A stretch of 64,000 nt of DNA from Flavobacterium album (GCF_003096035.1 NZ_CP029186.1:1625001-1689000), one strand, 5' to 3'; positions 41,937 through 52,265 are shown, counted from the first letter of the stretch. Notes: generated by a model from the sequence alone, not told the origin. Made by a program: numbers and translations.

Positions 41937-44042
41937 ATGGCGGTTTTATCAAAAATTAGGCAGCGTTCGCTCCTTCTGATACTGGTTATCGGATTCTGTT
42001 TATTGGCCTTTATCATAGGCGACATCATAAACAGTGGCGGTTTTGGCGTTACCAAAGAGGTGGGAAGTGTTGATGGCAAAGACATCATGGCACAAGAGTT
42101 TTTCCAAAAAGTAAACGAGTTCCAGACAAGGCAGCAGGGCGTAACAGCCACACAGGCTGCAAATGCGGTATGGAACCAGGAAGTTGACAACATACTTTTT
42201 GCGGAAAGGTTTGAAAAAACCGGCCTTAGGGTAGGTAAAGACCATGTGCTGAACATGTATGCACAGGACCCTAGTGTTGCACAAAACCCACAATTTTTGA
42301 ATGCGCTTGGGAAATTTGACAAGGCTAAATTCAATGAGTTCCTTGTGAATATGAAGACAACCAATCCTGCGCAGTACCAAATGATCGAAAAGAACATTCC
42401 GCTTGTAGAGGATATGGCCAAAAGGCAGCTGTATGTTACTATGCTTAAAGCGGGTTTCTACACTACGGATGCAGAAGCAAAAGCAAAATATAAAGATGAG
42501 AGCGATAAAGCTACGTTTGATTATGTATATGTTCCGTTCACTACAATAAATGACGACCAGGTAAAAGTTTCTGACGACGAACTTGTTGCCTTTATGAAAA
42601 AGAATGAGAAAAAATACAAGTCGGAAGCCTCACGCGAGATCGAGTATGTGAAATTCGATAACAAGCCGTCTGTTGCTGATGAGACTGAAATGAAAATCAA
42701 CATCAACGCGTTGCTTGCACCAAGTGTAAAATATAACGACAAGACTTCTAAGAACGACACCCTTCCGGGATTCAGGGAAGCTACAGATGTTGCCGAATTC
42801 GTAAACATGAATTCTGAAATTCCTTACGATTCTACCTATGTTACCAAAGACAGGCTGCCTGTAGAGCACGCCCAGCAGATATTTGGCCTTGCTAAAGGTG
42901 ATGTTTACGGCCCTTATATCGATAACGGCTACTACAAGCTTACTAAAATGGTAAACAGGAAAGCCGGCGGAAGCGTAGATGCAAGCCACATCCTTATTTC
43001 TTTTTCAGGAAGCAAGATACCTGGCGCCACAAGGAGCAAAGAAGATGCTAAAATAAAAGCTGACGATCTTTTGAAACGGGTTAACACTAACCCTTCAGCA
43101 TTTGCACAACTGGCAAAAGACAATACAGACGATCCGGGATCTAAAGAAAATGGCGGTGAGTATAAAGGCATCGTGCCAAACCAGATGGTTAAGCCTTTCA
43201 ATGACTTTATCTTCAATAATCCTGTTGGAAAAACAGGTGTCGTTGAAACAGAATTCGGTTACCACGTGATGAAGATCAATGCTAAGAATGACGCCGTACA
43301 GGTAGCTACTATAGCACAAAAAATACAGCCGTCTGAAAAAACTTCTGATGACCTGTTTACCAAAGCTTCAAAAATGGAGATGGATGCTAAAGATAAGCCA
43401 TTCGATAAGCTTGCAAAAGACCTTGGCCTTACGATCGTGCCGGTAAACAAATTGCTTGCCAACGATGAGAACGTTCAGGGAATTGGTAACAACAGGGACA
43501 TTGTTAAGTGGGCATTCTCTAAAGATGTAAAAGTTGGCGATGTTAAGAAATTTGACCTGCCAATGGCACAGGGCCACGTTGTAGCGAGGCTTAAAGCAGT
43601 GAACGAAAAAGGCTTATTGCCAATTGAAGAGGCTAAAATGGTTGTGTTGCCAATTATCCGCAACGAGAAAAAAGCGGAGCTTATCAAAAAGAAAATGTCA
43701 GGCACTACCCTTGAGGCTGTAGCACAAAAAACAGGTTCAAGCGTTGCAACGGCTACCGATGTTACACTTGCCGCTCCAATGATCATGAATGTTGGTGCAG
43801 AGCCAAAAGTGGTAGGTAAAGCATTCGCACTCGCTGCCGGAAAAACTTCAGGACTTATTACCGGCCAGGGTGGAGTGTTCATGATAAGGACAAAGTCGGT
43901 AGTTGCAGCACCTGCGTTACCTAACTACACTGCTTATTCTACAAGGATGAAAGCGGAAAGCAGGGCAAGTGTTCCTAACAGGATATCCGGCGCGCTGAAA
44001 GACAAAGCTGATATTGAAGATAAAAGGTCTGAATTCAACTAA
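41937..44042 (+). CDS. PpiD-like periplasmic peptidyl-prolyl isomerase/chaperone
   Basis: The 701 residues have one N-terminal membrane helix (about 11-30), a SurA/PpiD N-terminal domain (FFQKVNEFQTRQQGV...), and a parvulin-type rotamase domain (about 340-445; DASHILISFSGSKIPG, FAQLAKDNTDDPGSKENGGEYKGIV, EFGYHVMKI). A long C-terminal region with a second, weaker parvulin-like segment follows. PpiD is anchored in the inner membrane near SecYEG and helps exported proteins fold. It closes the coaX to ppiD cluster; a terminator follows. About 100 A+T-rich bases separate it from the preceding gene, so it may have its own promoter (a one-mismatch TATTTTCG is present near 41895). Confidence 0.87.
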   Translation: MAVLSKIRQRSLLLILVIGFCLLAFIIGDIINSGGFGVTKEVGSVDGKDIMAQEFFQKVNEFQTRQQGVTATQAANAVWNQEVDNILFAERFEKTGLRVGKDHVLNMYAQDPSVAQNPQFLNALGKFDKAKFNEFLVNMKTTNPAQYQMIEKNIPLVEDMAKRQLYVTMLKAGFYTTDAEAKAKYKDESDKATFDYVYVPFTTINDDQVKVSDDELVAFMKKNEKKYKSEASREIEYVKFDNKPSVADETEMKININALLAPSVKYNDKTSKNDTLPGFREATDVAEFVNMNSEIPYDSTYVTKDRLPVEHAQQIFGLAKGDVYGPYIDNGYYKLTKMVNRKAGGSVDASHILISFSGSKIPGATRSKEDAKIKADDLLKRVNTNPSAFAQLAKDNTDDPGSKENGGEYKGIVPNQMVKPFNDFIFNNPVGKTGVVETEFGYHVMKINAKNDAVQVATIAQKIQPSEKTSDDLFTKASKMEMDAKDKPFDKLAKDLGLTIVPVNKLLANDENVQGIGNNRDIVKWAFSKDVKVGDVKKFDLPMAQGHVVARLKAVNEKGLLPIEEAKMVVLPIIRNEKKAELIKKKMSGTTLEAVAQKTGSSVATATDVTLAAPMIMNVGAEPKVVGKAFALAAGKTSGLITGQGGVFMIRTKSVVAAPALPNYTAYSTRMKAESRASVPNRISGALKDKADIEDKRSEFN

Positions 44043-44065
44043 GAATTGCCTTCAAATTATAGAAG

Positions 44066-44092
44066 ATCCCTGCCATTCGGCGGGGATTTTTG
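44066..44092 (+). terminator. Terminator after the ppiD-like gene
   Basis: ATCCCTGCC pairs with GGCGGGGAT (one G-T) around ATTC, followed by TTTTTG. Classical rho-independent type. Confidence 0.85.
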
Positions 44093-44117
44093 TTTGTAAT
44101 ATGATGAAAATCTAGAA

Positions 44118-44187
44118 GTAGAGACGGAGTGCCTGCGTCTTGTAGTGTTTCTATTCTGTATGGGAGTAGCATTCAATGAGTCTCTAC
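44118..44187. repeat. Degenerate dispersed element with GTAGAGAC ends
   Basis: GTAGAGAC (44118-44125) and its inverse GTCTCTAC (44180-44187) bracket a partly decayed copy of the GAGACGC element also seen in the prophage. It is the only dispersed repeat noticed outside the prophage in this window. Confidence 0.5.
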
Positions 44188-44223
44188 CACAATGTTCAAA
44201 AGAAAATCAGCAGTCAAAAACTA

Positions 44224-45153
44224 TTACAATATCATTTCTCTATATGGCACAACGATACCAAAGCCTTTTGTTCTAAAATAGGTTGTTGGGTCTTCAGCAG
44301 AAACAGCCAGTACGAAGTCGCCGCCCCAGGCTCCAAGGCTTTTCACTGTTCCGTTAAAATCAGGGAATAAAGCTGCTTTTGCAGTCGGCATTTTCAAAAC
44401 TCCCGACATGAGCTGCTCATGCTGCTCCAGTAAAGATGCGAATGTGTTGAGGTCATGTCCTTCAGTAATAGCGGTAGTAAGGCAGCTGACCTGAGAAACG
44501 ATTGGTGCGATATCTGCTCTTTGTTCGCGGTAAGCGGCAATGGCCTGGCGGCTGTTTTGCTTGCGGTTGAGGTAAACGAAATAAAGGTTGCCTGCAAAAG
44601 CCGGATTGAAACCAATGATCTTTACAACAGGCAGCTCATTTTCAAGGCTATATAATATAGGAGTATTGTTTTGGGCGCAGGCAATATCATAGCCGCTGCC
44701 GCCAAAACTGTTATTGAGGAGCTGGAAGGCATCAATGCCAAACCATTGTGCAATATTATTGATAAGGGTGGAAGAACTGCCCAAGCCCCAATTCCTTGGG
44801 AACGTTAGCCTTGTTGTAATAGAGAGCCCCTTTGCATTCTTAAGGAAATCGGTATTTGCTAAGTGCGCATTGTGCAGGATACCAATAAGCGTGTCGGCTT
44901 CCGGGCTGCCCCAGTGCTGCCTGTTGCCGATAATTCCCCGGAATGGGAGCTTGTCCTCAAACCAAACGCTGCCATCAGCATCTAAACTTTTCCATGTGAG
45001 CCATCCGTTATCTTCGGTTTCCTCAATATCGAGGTACTGGCCGGATTTTGTAGGCACTGCTAATGCAACTGCCCCATCGAGCACGGTATATTCGCCGGTA
45101 AGCAGGAGTTTCCCGTTACTGTAAAAAGTCTTTTTCAATAGTGGTGGGGTCAA
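44224..45153 (-). CDS. GHMP kinase, probably mevalonate-pathway kinase
   Basis: The 309-residue product opens MTPPLLKKTFYSNGKLLLTGEY. It has the GHMP ATP-binding motif LGSSST (in NWGLGSSSTLINN) and a late GGDFVLAV glycine-rich end. The gene overlaps the HMG-CoA reductase end by 38 bases, so both serve the mevalonate route to isoprenoids. It may phosphorylate mevalonate or phosphomevalonate; sequence alone does not choose. I see no other pathway gene in the window. Confidence 0.82.
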   Translation of the reverse strand: MTPPLLKKTFYSNGKLLLTGEYTVLDGAVALAVPTKSGQYLDIEETEDNGWLTWKSLDADGSVWFEDKLPFRGIIGNRQHWGSPEADTLIGILHNAHLANTDFLKNAKGLSITTRLTFPRNWGLGSSSTLINNIAQWFGIDAFQLLNNSFGGSGYDIACAQNNTPILYSLENELPVVKIIGFNPAFAGNLYFVYLNRKQNSRQAIAAYREQRADIAPIVSQVSCLTTAITEGHDLNTFASLLEQHEQLMSGVLKMPTAKAALFPDFNGTVKSLGAWGGDFVLAVSAEDPTTYFRTKGFGIVVPYREMIL

Positions 45154-46468
45154 ATTTCCGCAATTGGTCGATATAGCTATGCACCGCCGAATGGCTTACG
45201 TTATTGTTTTGGAAATGTTTTACGGCTTCCAGTTTTTCATTTTCGGTAGCGTGTAGCTGGTTAAGGATGTTCATCAGGTGCATTTTCATGTGCCCCTGCT
45301 GTATGCCGGTGGTGGTAAGCGAGCGAAGCGCTGCAAAATTTTGCGCCAGCCCTGCCACGGCTACTATTTGCATGAGTTCATCGGCGTTAGGATTGCCCAG
45401 CATTTCGTGCGAGAGCTTTACCAAAGGGTGAAGTGAAGTAAGCCCACCTACCGTTCCTAATGCCAGCGGCACTTCGAGCCAGAAGGTAAAGATGCCATTT
45501 TCTACTTTGGCATGCGAAAGGCTGCCGTATTGCCCATTTCGGGAAGCGTAGGCATGCACCCCTGCTTCCACAGCGCGGAAGTCATTGCCGGTGGCTACAA
45601 CTACAGCATCAATGCCATTCATAATGCCTTTGTTATGTGTCACGGCACGGTATGGCTCTATTTCGGCAATGCGGACGGCTGTAAGGAACTTTGATGCAAA
45701 TTCCTGTGGGTCGATGCCGCTGTCGACATTCAATTCGGCTACGGGGCAGGATGCCTCGGCGCGGACGATACAATTGGGTACGTAATTCGACAGGATGCTC
45801 ATTACGACCTGTACCTGCTTTTCGGTTTCAGTAAATTCGGCGTATGCCAAGGCTTCTTCCTTTAGTATCCTGGAAAATTGCTCCAGGCACGAATTGATGA
45901 AATTGGCGCCCATGCTGTTTTTGGTGTCAAAAGTGGCATGCAGCTGGTAATAGCCATGCAGTTCCGCCGTCTTGTCGCGAAGCGTTATATCGAGTATGCC
46001 GCCGCCGCGTTTCTGCATATTGGCGGTAATGGATTGTGTACCTTCAAAAAACTTAGGTTTTACGGTGTCAAAAAAAGCCTGTAGCTTTTCGGAAGTCCCA
46101 TTAAATATAAAGTGTACCTGGCCAATTTTTTCGGTATTGATGACTGTTGCCTTGAAACCGCCTCGTGCCGACCAGAACTTTGCCGCTTTAGCGGCCGCCG
46201 CGACTACAGAGCTTTCTTCGGTAGCCATCGGGATGATATAGTCGCGCCCGTTGATGGTAAAATTCGGTGCAACCCCAAGCGGAAGGTAGAAGTTTGTGAT
46301 AGTATTTTCTATGAATTCGTCGTGCAGTTGCTGCAAAGCGGCATCGGCATTCCAGTATTTTTTCAGCAGTGCTGCTGCTGCTTCGGGATTTGAAAAGTAT
46401 TCGTTAGCTATCCAGCCGATCTTTTCTTCCTTGGAAAGTTTGGAAAACCCCGATATTGCTTTACTCAT
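45116..46468 (-). CDS. HMG-CoA reductase, class II
   Basis: The 450-residue protein has the class II order and residues: PMATEESSVVAAAAKAAKF (catalytic Glu), THNKGIMNGIDAVVVATGND (catalytic Lys and Asp) and GIQQGHMKMHL (catalytic His). It converts HMG-CoA to mevalonate. I start at MSKAISGFSKLS. A longer frame exists, but the TATCTTTG promoter lies inside it, so transcription would begin after that upstream ATG. Flavobacteriaceae are known to use the mevalonate pathway in place of the MEP pathway, which fits. Confidence 0.92.
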   Translation of the reverse strand: MSKAISGFSKLSKEEKIGWIANEYFSNPEAAAALLKKYWNADAALQQLHDEFIENTITNFYLPLGVAPNFTINGRDYIIPMATEESSVVAAAAKAAKFWSARGGFKATVINTEKIGQVHFIFNGTSEKLQAFFDTVKPKFFEGTQSITANMQKRGGGILDITLRDKTAELHGYYQLHATFDTKNSMGANFINSCLEQFSRILKEEALAYAEFTETEKQVQVVMSILSNYVPNCIVRAEASCPVAELNVDSGIDPQEFASKFLTAVRIAEIEPYRAVTHNKGIMNGIDAVVVATGNDFRAVEAGVHAYASRNGQYGSLSHAKVENGIFTFWLEVPLALGTVGGLTSLHPLVKLSHEMLGNPNADELMQIVAVAGLAQNFAALRSLTTTGIQQGHMKMHLMNILNQLHATENEKLEAVKHFQNNNVSHSAVHSYIDQLRKFDPTTIEKDFLQ

Positions 46469-46497
46469 TTTCAGTTGCTTAAAATAATAATCGCCGG

Positions 46498-46529
46498 CAA
46501 AGATACGCTTTCGAGAATGCATTTACCAA
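46498..46529 (-). promoter_or_regulatory. Predicted promoter of the HMG-CoA reductase/GHMP kinase operon
   Basis: TTG (46529-46527), 21 bases, then TATCTTTG (46505-46498) on the minus strand: an exact consensus. It sets the translation start of the reductase at 46468. Confidence 0.65.
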
Positions 46530-46631
46530 AAATTATAAATGCCCGGTATCGCGATTTCTGCATTTTGCGAAAAAAAGGGTGGATAATTCATAAAAATTTA
46601 CTAAAATTGGAGGTTTTTTACCATCTGCAAA

Positions 46632-48803
46632 ATGAAATATATCAAAACGTCAATTATCCTCTTTTTACTGGCTGTAATGCCGGTGAGCGCGCAACAGAAA
46701 ATAACGCTTCAGGAAATATGGTCGGGCGCTTTCAGGACTGAGGTCATGGACGACCTCCAGGCAATGAAGAACACCAACCAGTACACGGTGCTCAATGCCA
46801 ATTATAAAACAGGAGTCGCACAAATAGACCTGTATGATTTCGCCACCCTGACCAAAACAGGCACGCTTATCGACTCGAAAAACCATAAGGAGCTAAAAGG
46901 CATCGACAGCTATACCTTTAGCCCGGATGAGAAAAAAATACTAATTGCCACTAACTCCGACCAGATATTCAGGCATTCGTTCGTAGCTGATTTTTATATT
47001 TATGATATCGCTTCTAAGACGCTTTCGAAATTGTCGGATAAAAAAGTGCAGGAGCCTACCTTTTCGGCAGACAACTCCAAAGTAGCCTACGGATATGACA
47101 ACAACCTGTATATATACGACATTGCTTCAAAAGTAAGCAGGCAGATAACTAATGATGGCAAAAAGAATTCGGTCATTAACGGTATCACCGACTGGGTTTA
47201 TGAAGAGGAGTTCTCTTTTGTAAGGGCGTATGACTGGAATGCGGCAGGCGATAAGATAGCCTACATCCGCTTTGATGAGACTGCTGTTCCGGAGTTTACA
47301 ATGGAAGTATATGACGAAGGGCTGTACCCTGTACCGCATACCTTTAAATACCCGAAAGCAGGCGAGAAGAATTCAACCGTATCGCTGCACATATATGATG
47401 TAAAGGCGAATACCACCAAAGAGATCAAGCTTGGCAATTATTCGGACTACTACATTCCGCGCATCAAATGGACATCGGAAGCCCAGACGCTGAGCGCACA
47501 GGTGATCAACCGCCACCAGAATGACCTTGACCTTATTTTTGTGGATGCCAATACTGGTGCTGCAAAAGTAGTACTTAACGAAAAAGACAAAGCCTACATT
47601 GACATCACTGATAACCTGACGTTCCTGAAAGACAACAGCTTTATCTGGACCAGCGAGAAGGATGGCTTCAACCACATTTACCACTATAACAAGACCGGAA
47701 AGCTGGTAAACCAGATCACCAAAGGCCCCTGGGAAGTTACCGCTTACTACGGCTTTGACGAAAAGACCGGCAATATCTTCTACCAGTCGGTTGAGAATGG
47801 CTCTATCAACCGCGATGTGTACCGCATCAGCCTTAATGGCAAGAACAAAACAAGGCTAACCCCGCAAACAGGAACCAACGCAGCGACTTTCAGCCCTAAC
47901 TTCCAATATTTTATCAATACTTTTTCGAGCGCTACACAGCCAACAACCTATACGCTTAATAATGCTAAGGATGGCAAACTCGTAAAAGAGATTAAGAATA
48001 ACGAGGCTCTTAAAACCAAGCTTGAAAAATACAGCCTTCCGGCAAAAGAATTCATGGAGGTCACGACAGACAAAGGCAACAAGCTGAATGCCTGGATGAT
48101 CAAGCCGAAAGATTTCGATCCAAACAAAAAATATCCCGTATTTATGTACCAGTACAGCGGCCCGGGTTCGCAGCAGGTGAACAACGAATGGCACGGCTAT
48201 GACGATTACTGGTTCATGATGCTTGCCCAGCAGGGCTATATCGTAGCTTGTGTTGACGGACGCGGTACAGGCTACAAAGGCGCAGAGTTCAAGAAAGTGA
48301 CGTACAAACAGCTTGGTAAATATGAGGTGGAAGACCAGATCGATGCAGCTAAAGTAATAGGGAAATACAACTATGTGGATGCTTCGCGCATCGGTATATT
48401 CGGCTGGAGCTATGGCGGCTTTATGTCGTCTAACTGTATCCTGAAAGGCAACGATGTATTCAAAATGGCAATTGCTGTAGCACCGGTTACCAACTGGCGT
48501 TTTTACGATTCGGTTTATACCGAGCGCTATATGCAGACACCACAGGAAAACGCATCAGGCTACGATGACAATTCGCCTATTAACCACGTGAAAAACCTGA
48601 AAGGCTCTTACCTTCTTGTACATGGATCTGCCGATGACAATGTACACGTACAGAATACCATGCTGATGGTGGAAGCGCTGGTACAGGCCAATAAGCAATT
48701 TGACTGGGCGATATATCCTGATAAGAACCACGGTATCTACGGTGGGGCTACAAGGCTGCAGCTGTATACGAAAATGACGAACTTCATTAAAGAGAAACTA
48801 TAA
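46632..48803 (+). CDS. Dipeptidyl peptidase IV (S9B family)
   Basis: The 723-residue protein has a signal peptide (MKYIKTSIILFLLAVMPVSAQ), an eight-bladed beta-propeller (about 40-470) and an alpha/beta-hydrolase end. The catalytic triad is Ser593 (GWSYGGF), Asp668 (SADDNVH) and His700 (KNHGIYGG), and the EEEFSF motif that binds the peptide N-terminus is present (VYEEEFSFVRAYDW). It cleaves X-Pro or X-Ala dipeptides from peptides in the periplasm. It is followed by two peptide transporters, which suggests that the products are imported. Confidence 0.95.
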   Translation: MKYIKTSIILFLLAVMPVSAQQKITLQEIWSGAFRTEVMDDLQAMKNTNQYTVLNANYKTGVAQIDLYDFATLTKTGTLIDSKNHKELKGIDSYTFSPDEKKILIATNSDQIFRHSFVADFYIYDIASKTLSKLSDKKVQEPTFSADNSKVAYGYDNNLYIYDIASKVSRQITNDGKKNSVINGITDWVYEEEFSFVRAYDWNAAGDKIAYIRFDETAVPEFTMEVYDEGLYPVPHTFKYPKAGEKNSTVSLHIYDVKANTTKEIKLGNYSDYYIPRIKWTSEAQTLSAQVINRHQNDLDLIFVDANTGAAKVVLNEKDKAYIDITDNLTFLKDNSFIWTSEKDGFNHIYHYNKTGKLVNQITKGPWEVTAYYGFDEKTGNIFYQSVENGSINRDVYRISLNGKNKTRLTPQTGTNAATFSPNFQYFINTFSSATQPTTYTLNNAKDGKLVKEIKNNEALKTKLEKYSLPAKEFMEVTTDKGNKLNAWMIKPKDFDPNKKYPVFMYQYSGPGSQQVNNEWHGYDDYWFMMLAQQGYIVACVDGRGTGYKGAEFKKVTYKQLGKYEVEDQIDAAKVIGKYNYVDASRIGIFGWSYGGFMSSNCILKGNDVFKMAIAVAPVTNWRFYDSVYTERYMQTPQENASGYDDNSPINHVKNLKGSYLLVHGSADDNVHVQNTMLMVEALVQANKQFDWAIYPDKNHGIYGGATRLQLYTKMTNFIKEKL

Positions 48804-48822
48804 CTAAACAACGCTAAATTTT

Positions 48823-50541
48823 ATGGATAAGACAACAACTCAAAAAGGCCACCCTACGGGACTTTGGTATTTATTCGGCACTGAAATGTGGGAGCGATTT
48901 GGATATTACCTGATGCTGGGTATCTTCTCGCTGTACATGATAGATGGCTGGAATAATGGGGGTATGGGATTTGATGCAGGTAAAAAATCAGATATTTACG
49001 GCACCTATCTCGGCCTTGTTTATCTTACCCCGTTTATTGGCGGCCTGCTTGCAGACAGGGTGTTGGGTTACAGGAGATCTATTATATTGGGAGGGCTGAT
49101 GATGGCGTTGGGATATTTCCTGCTATCAATCCATGACATTACGAGTTTTTACGCCGGTTTATTCTTTATCATCCTGGGTAATGGCTTTTTCAAACCGAAT
49201 ATTTCTACGCTTGTAGGTAACCTGTACAGCACAGAAGAACTTAAGCACAAAAAAGATTCGGGTTACAATATCTTTTATATGGGAATCAACGTAGGGGCAT
49301 TCATCTGCAACTTCGTGGCGGCTTACATGAGGCTTAACTTCGGCTGGAACTTTGCGTTTATCGCGGCGGGTGTCGGTATGCTTATCGGCGTTATTATTTT
49401 CCTTAGCGGCACGAAACACATCAGGCATGTAGATGTGATCAAACCGTTGCAGGCGGGAGATATGCCTACCACAAAAATATTAGGTTCTACTATATTGCCA
49501 ATGTTTGTGTTTGGTATTCTTGGATATCTTATTCCTGATAATATCTTAGGCTCAGATACCAATGATGCATTCATTTTTGGTTGTGTACCGGTAATATTGT
49601 TCTTTATTTACCTTTGGTTCAAATCATCAGGCCTTGAAAAAAGGGCAATTGCGGCACTGCTTGCAGTATTTGCGTGCGTAATATTGTTCTTCGCGATATT
49701 CCACCAGAACGGCGATGCACTTACAGTATGGGCAGAAGATTATACCGACAGGGAAATGCCGGAATCTGTAGCTACAGTTGCCGATAAAGTGGATATGGCA
49801 CAAACGGTAGAGAACAACGCTATTGTACAGCTTGACGATGCTGCCTTCAAAGCAAAAATGGAGCAATTGACAGCAGAAGAAAAAGCTATGCCTGAAGTAA
49901 CCAAAGAGGAAATTGCAGCTAAAAAAGAAAAATCCAAGATCATAGCCGGATATGAATCATCGCGCAAATATTTCCAAAATCTTGGCGCGGATAAAGTTCC
50001 GGCGCAGGGAAGCAACCTTAAATTATATTCTACTGAGCTTTATCAATCGATTAACCCTATGTGGGTAATTGTGCTTACGCCAATATTAGTGGGTGTTTGG
50101 GGCTTTCTTCGTAAGAGAAAGAAAGAGCCAAGCACGCCTACAAAGATCGCATTAGGACTACTGATCACGGCGCTTTCGGCTTTGGTTATGGTGGGTGCGG
50201 TATATGCAACCAACGGACTTAGCATGAAGGCCAGCAGCTGGTGGCTTATCGCTTCATATGGTGTGATAACGCTGGGTGAGCTTTGCCTTTCGCCAATGGG
50301 CCTTTCGCTGGTGTCGAAACTGAGCCCGCCAAGGATCACGGCATTGATGATGGGCGGTTTCTTCCTCGCCATATCGGTAGGGAATAAGCTTGCCGGTATG
50401 CTTTCGAGCCTTTGGGAAAAAATACCGGAAAAGCAAAACTATTTCTACCTGAACTTTGGGCTTGTGCTTGGCGCAGCAATAATGTTATTCCTGATGCTGA
50501 AATGGCTAAATGGGGTAATGAGGGAGAATAACGTAAATTAA
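48823..50541 (+). CDS. POT family peptide:proton symporter, copy 1
   Basis: The 572-residue transporter begins with the proton-coupling motif ExxER (GTEMWERFGYYLMLGIFSLYM). Twelve or more helices follow, with the POT signatures GGLLADRVLGYRRSIILGG and NIFYMGINVGAFICN (PTR2). A soluble acidic insert of about 110 residues (about 295-400) interrupts the helices. Gene spacing to the peptidase is 19 bases. It should import di- or tripeptides. Confidence 0.92.
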   Translation: MDKTTTQKGHPTGLWYLFGTEMWERFGYYLMLGIFSLYMIDGWNNGGMGFDAGKKSDIYGTYLGLVYLTPFIGGLLADRVLGYRRSIILGGLMMALGYFLLSIHDITSFYAGLFFIILGNGFFKPNISTLVGNLYSTEELKHKKDSGYNIFYMGINVGAFICNFVAAYMRLNFGWNFAFIAAGVGMLIGVIIFLSGTKHIRHVDVIKPLQAGDMPTTKILGSTILPMFVFGILGYLIPDNILGSDTNDAFIFGCVPVILFFIYLWFKSSGLEKRAIAALLAVFACVILFFAIFHQNGDALTVWAEDYTDREMPESVATVADKVDMAQTVENNAIVQLDDAAFKAKMEQLTAEEKAMPEVTKEEIAAKKEKSKIIAGYESSRKYFQNLGADKVPAQGSNLKLYSTELYQSINPMWVIVLTPILVGVWGFLRKRKKEPSTPTKIALGLLITALSALVMVGAVYATNGLSMKASSWWLIASYGVITLGELCLSPMGLSLVSKLSPPRITALMMGGFFLAISVGNKLAGMLSSLWEKIPEKQNYFYLNFGLVLGAAIMLFLMLKWLNGVMRENNVN

Positions 50542-50554
50542 TTTAGTATTATAA

Positions 50555-52255
50555 ATGGAGATATCTAACCATAAGATAGAACTGGAAAAGATCCAGGATT
50601 TTAAAGGCAAATACCCGAAACAGCTTTGGTACCTTTTCCTGGTAGAAATGTGGGAGCGCTTCACGTTTTATGGGATGCGTGCGCTTTTAGGGCTTTACAT
50701 TTCGCACCTTATCCTCACGGCCGATTATAAACCGCTGGAGCCTGCCGAACTGGAAGCTAAGAAAATTGAATTCCAAAAGCAGAACCATGAAGAACTCACG
50801 AAGGATCATCCGAGGTATTATATAGAAACCTCACAGCTCAAGTATAAAGATGCCGCGGAAAGCCGGTCAAACAAGCAATACGGACTAATACAGGCCTTTA
50901 TATATGCAATGGCATTCGTGGGCGGTATGTTTGCAGATAAGATATTCGGTTTCCGTAAATCGGTTTTCTGGGGTGGTATCCTTATGGCTATTGGTACATT
51001 TACCATGGCATTACCGGGTGCGTTCCCATTCTATCTCGGGGTCAGTATCCTCATTGTGGGCAACGGATTTTTTAAGCCAAATATCTCTACTATGGTCGGG
51101 GCATTATACCGTCCAGGCGACCCAAGGAGGGATGCGGGCTTCTCACTCTTCTATTCCGGAATTAATATCGGTGCGTTGCTTAGCGGCCTTACCATCGCGT
51201 ATATCGGTACATCGGTTAGCTGGTCATTAGGCTTTGCACTTGCAGGCGTATGCATGCTTTGTGGACTGGCGCTGTTTATGTTCACCCAAAAAACACTGGG
51301 GCCCATCGGGCTTCCGCCAGTGCCTGAAAAGCTAAAGGAAAAAAAGGCAGGCATAAGCAGGAACATGTGGGTGTACATCCTTTCTATAGTGTTCATGCCA
51401 TTTTTCTTTGTACTTGTTTATTTTCCATTCGACATAGATTTCACCTTCCTTTTCGGACAGGATACCAATGATGCCGGAGAGTTAGTACCCTATATGGTGC
51501 AGTTCAGTGACCTGTTCATGATCTCTATTGCGGTCATTATTTTTGGGTTCCTGGTTTACACAATGTTCAATGTTGCCAAAGAAGAGAAAAGCAAGATGTT
51601 TGTGGCCGTAGTGCTTATATTGTTCTCTGTATTGTTCTGGTCGTTCTTCGAGCAGGGCGGTGGGTCGCTTAACTTCTTCGCCATAGGCAATGTAGACAGT
51701 CACGGACTCAACATGACGCAGGTGAACAACTCAGTAAATGCGCTATGGGTAGTGCTTGCCGCGCCGCTTGTGGGTATGCTTTGGATCGCCCTTAATAAAA
51801 GGAAAGCAGAGCCGAATACTGTTGTGAAATTCGGGCTTGGGTTTGTGTTCCTGGGGTTAGGGTTCCTTGTGTTCTATTTCAGTAAGTTCATGGCGAATGA
51901 TGGCGGTTACACCCCGCTTTGGACATTCGTATTCGCGTACCTGGTGATTACTATAGGAGAGCTTTGCCTTTCGCCCATCGGCCTTTCGATGGTAACGAAG
52001 CTTACGCCCAACAGGCTGCATGGCGTAATGATGGGTACATGGTTCCTTGCCAGTGCTTACGGGCAGTATGGTGCAGGGCTTATCGGGTCGGCGCTTGCAA
52101 AAGTAGATACTTCGATCAAAAACCCGACTAACCTTGACAAGCTGGAGCAATATACCAACGGTTACCAAAGCATCGCTTATATAGCCATTGGCGCGGGTAT
52201 CGTGTTGTTGCTGATATCGCCGATCCTTAAAAAGCAGATGAAGGGTGCGGGATAA
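50555..52255 (+). CDS. POT family peptide:proton symporter, copy 2
   Basis: The 566-residue protein is similar to copy 1, with the same ExxER (VEMWERFTFYGMRALLGLYI) and PTR2 marks (GGMFADKIFGFRKSVFWGG, LFYSGINIGALLSG). It has a different insert near the start (about 55-95, rich in Glu/Lys/Tyr/His), and the soluble insert of copy 1 is absent. It starts 13 bases after copy 1 ends. The pair probably arose by duplication and may differ in peptide preference. Confidence 0.92.
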   Translation: MEISNHKIELEKIQDFKGKYPKQLWYLFLVEMWERFTFYGMRALLGLYISHLILTADYKPLEPAELEAKKIEFQKQNHEELTKDHPRYYIETSQLKYKDAAESRSNKQYGLIQAFIYAMAFVGGMFADKIFGFRKSVFWGGILMAIGTFTMALPGAFPFYLGVSILIVGNGFFKPNISTMVGALYRPGDPRRDAGFSLFYSGINIGALLSGLTIAYIGTSVSWSLGFALAGVCMLCGLALFMFTQKTLGPIGLPPVPEKLKEKKAGISRNMWVYILSIVFMPFFFVLVYFPFDIDFTFLFGQDTNDAGELVPYMVQFSDLFMISIAVIIFGFLVYTMFNVAKEEKSKMFVAVVLILFSVLFWSFFEQGGGSLNFFAIGNVDSHGLNMTQVNNSVNALWVVLAAPLVGMLWIALNKRKAEPNTVVKFGLGFVFLGLGFLVFYFSKFMANDGGYTPLWTFVFAYLVITIGELCLSPIGLSMVTKLTPNRLHGVMMGTWFLASAYGQYGAGLIGSALAKVDTSIKNPTNLDKLEQYTNGYQSIAYIAIGAGIVLLLISPILKKQMKGAG

Positions 52256-52265
52256 TTTTCGGCAC

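Noticed and set aside
46469..46522. Longer start for HMG-CoA reductase
   Set aside because: An exact promoter (TTG-N21-TATCTTTG) lies within it, so the transcript would start too late for that ATG.
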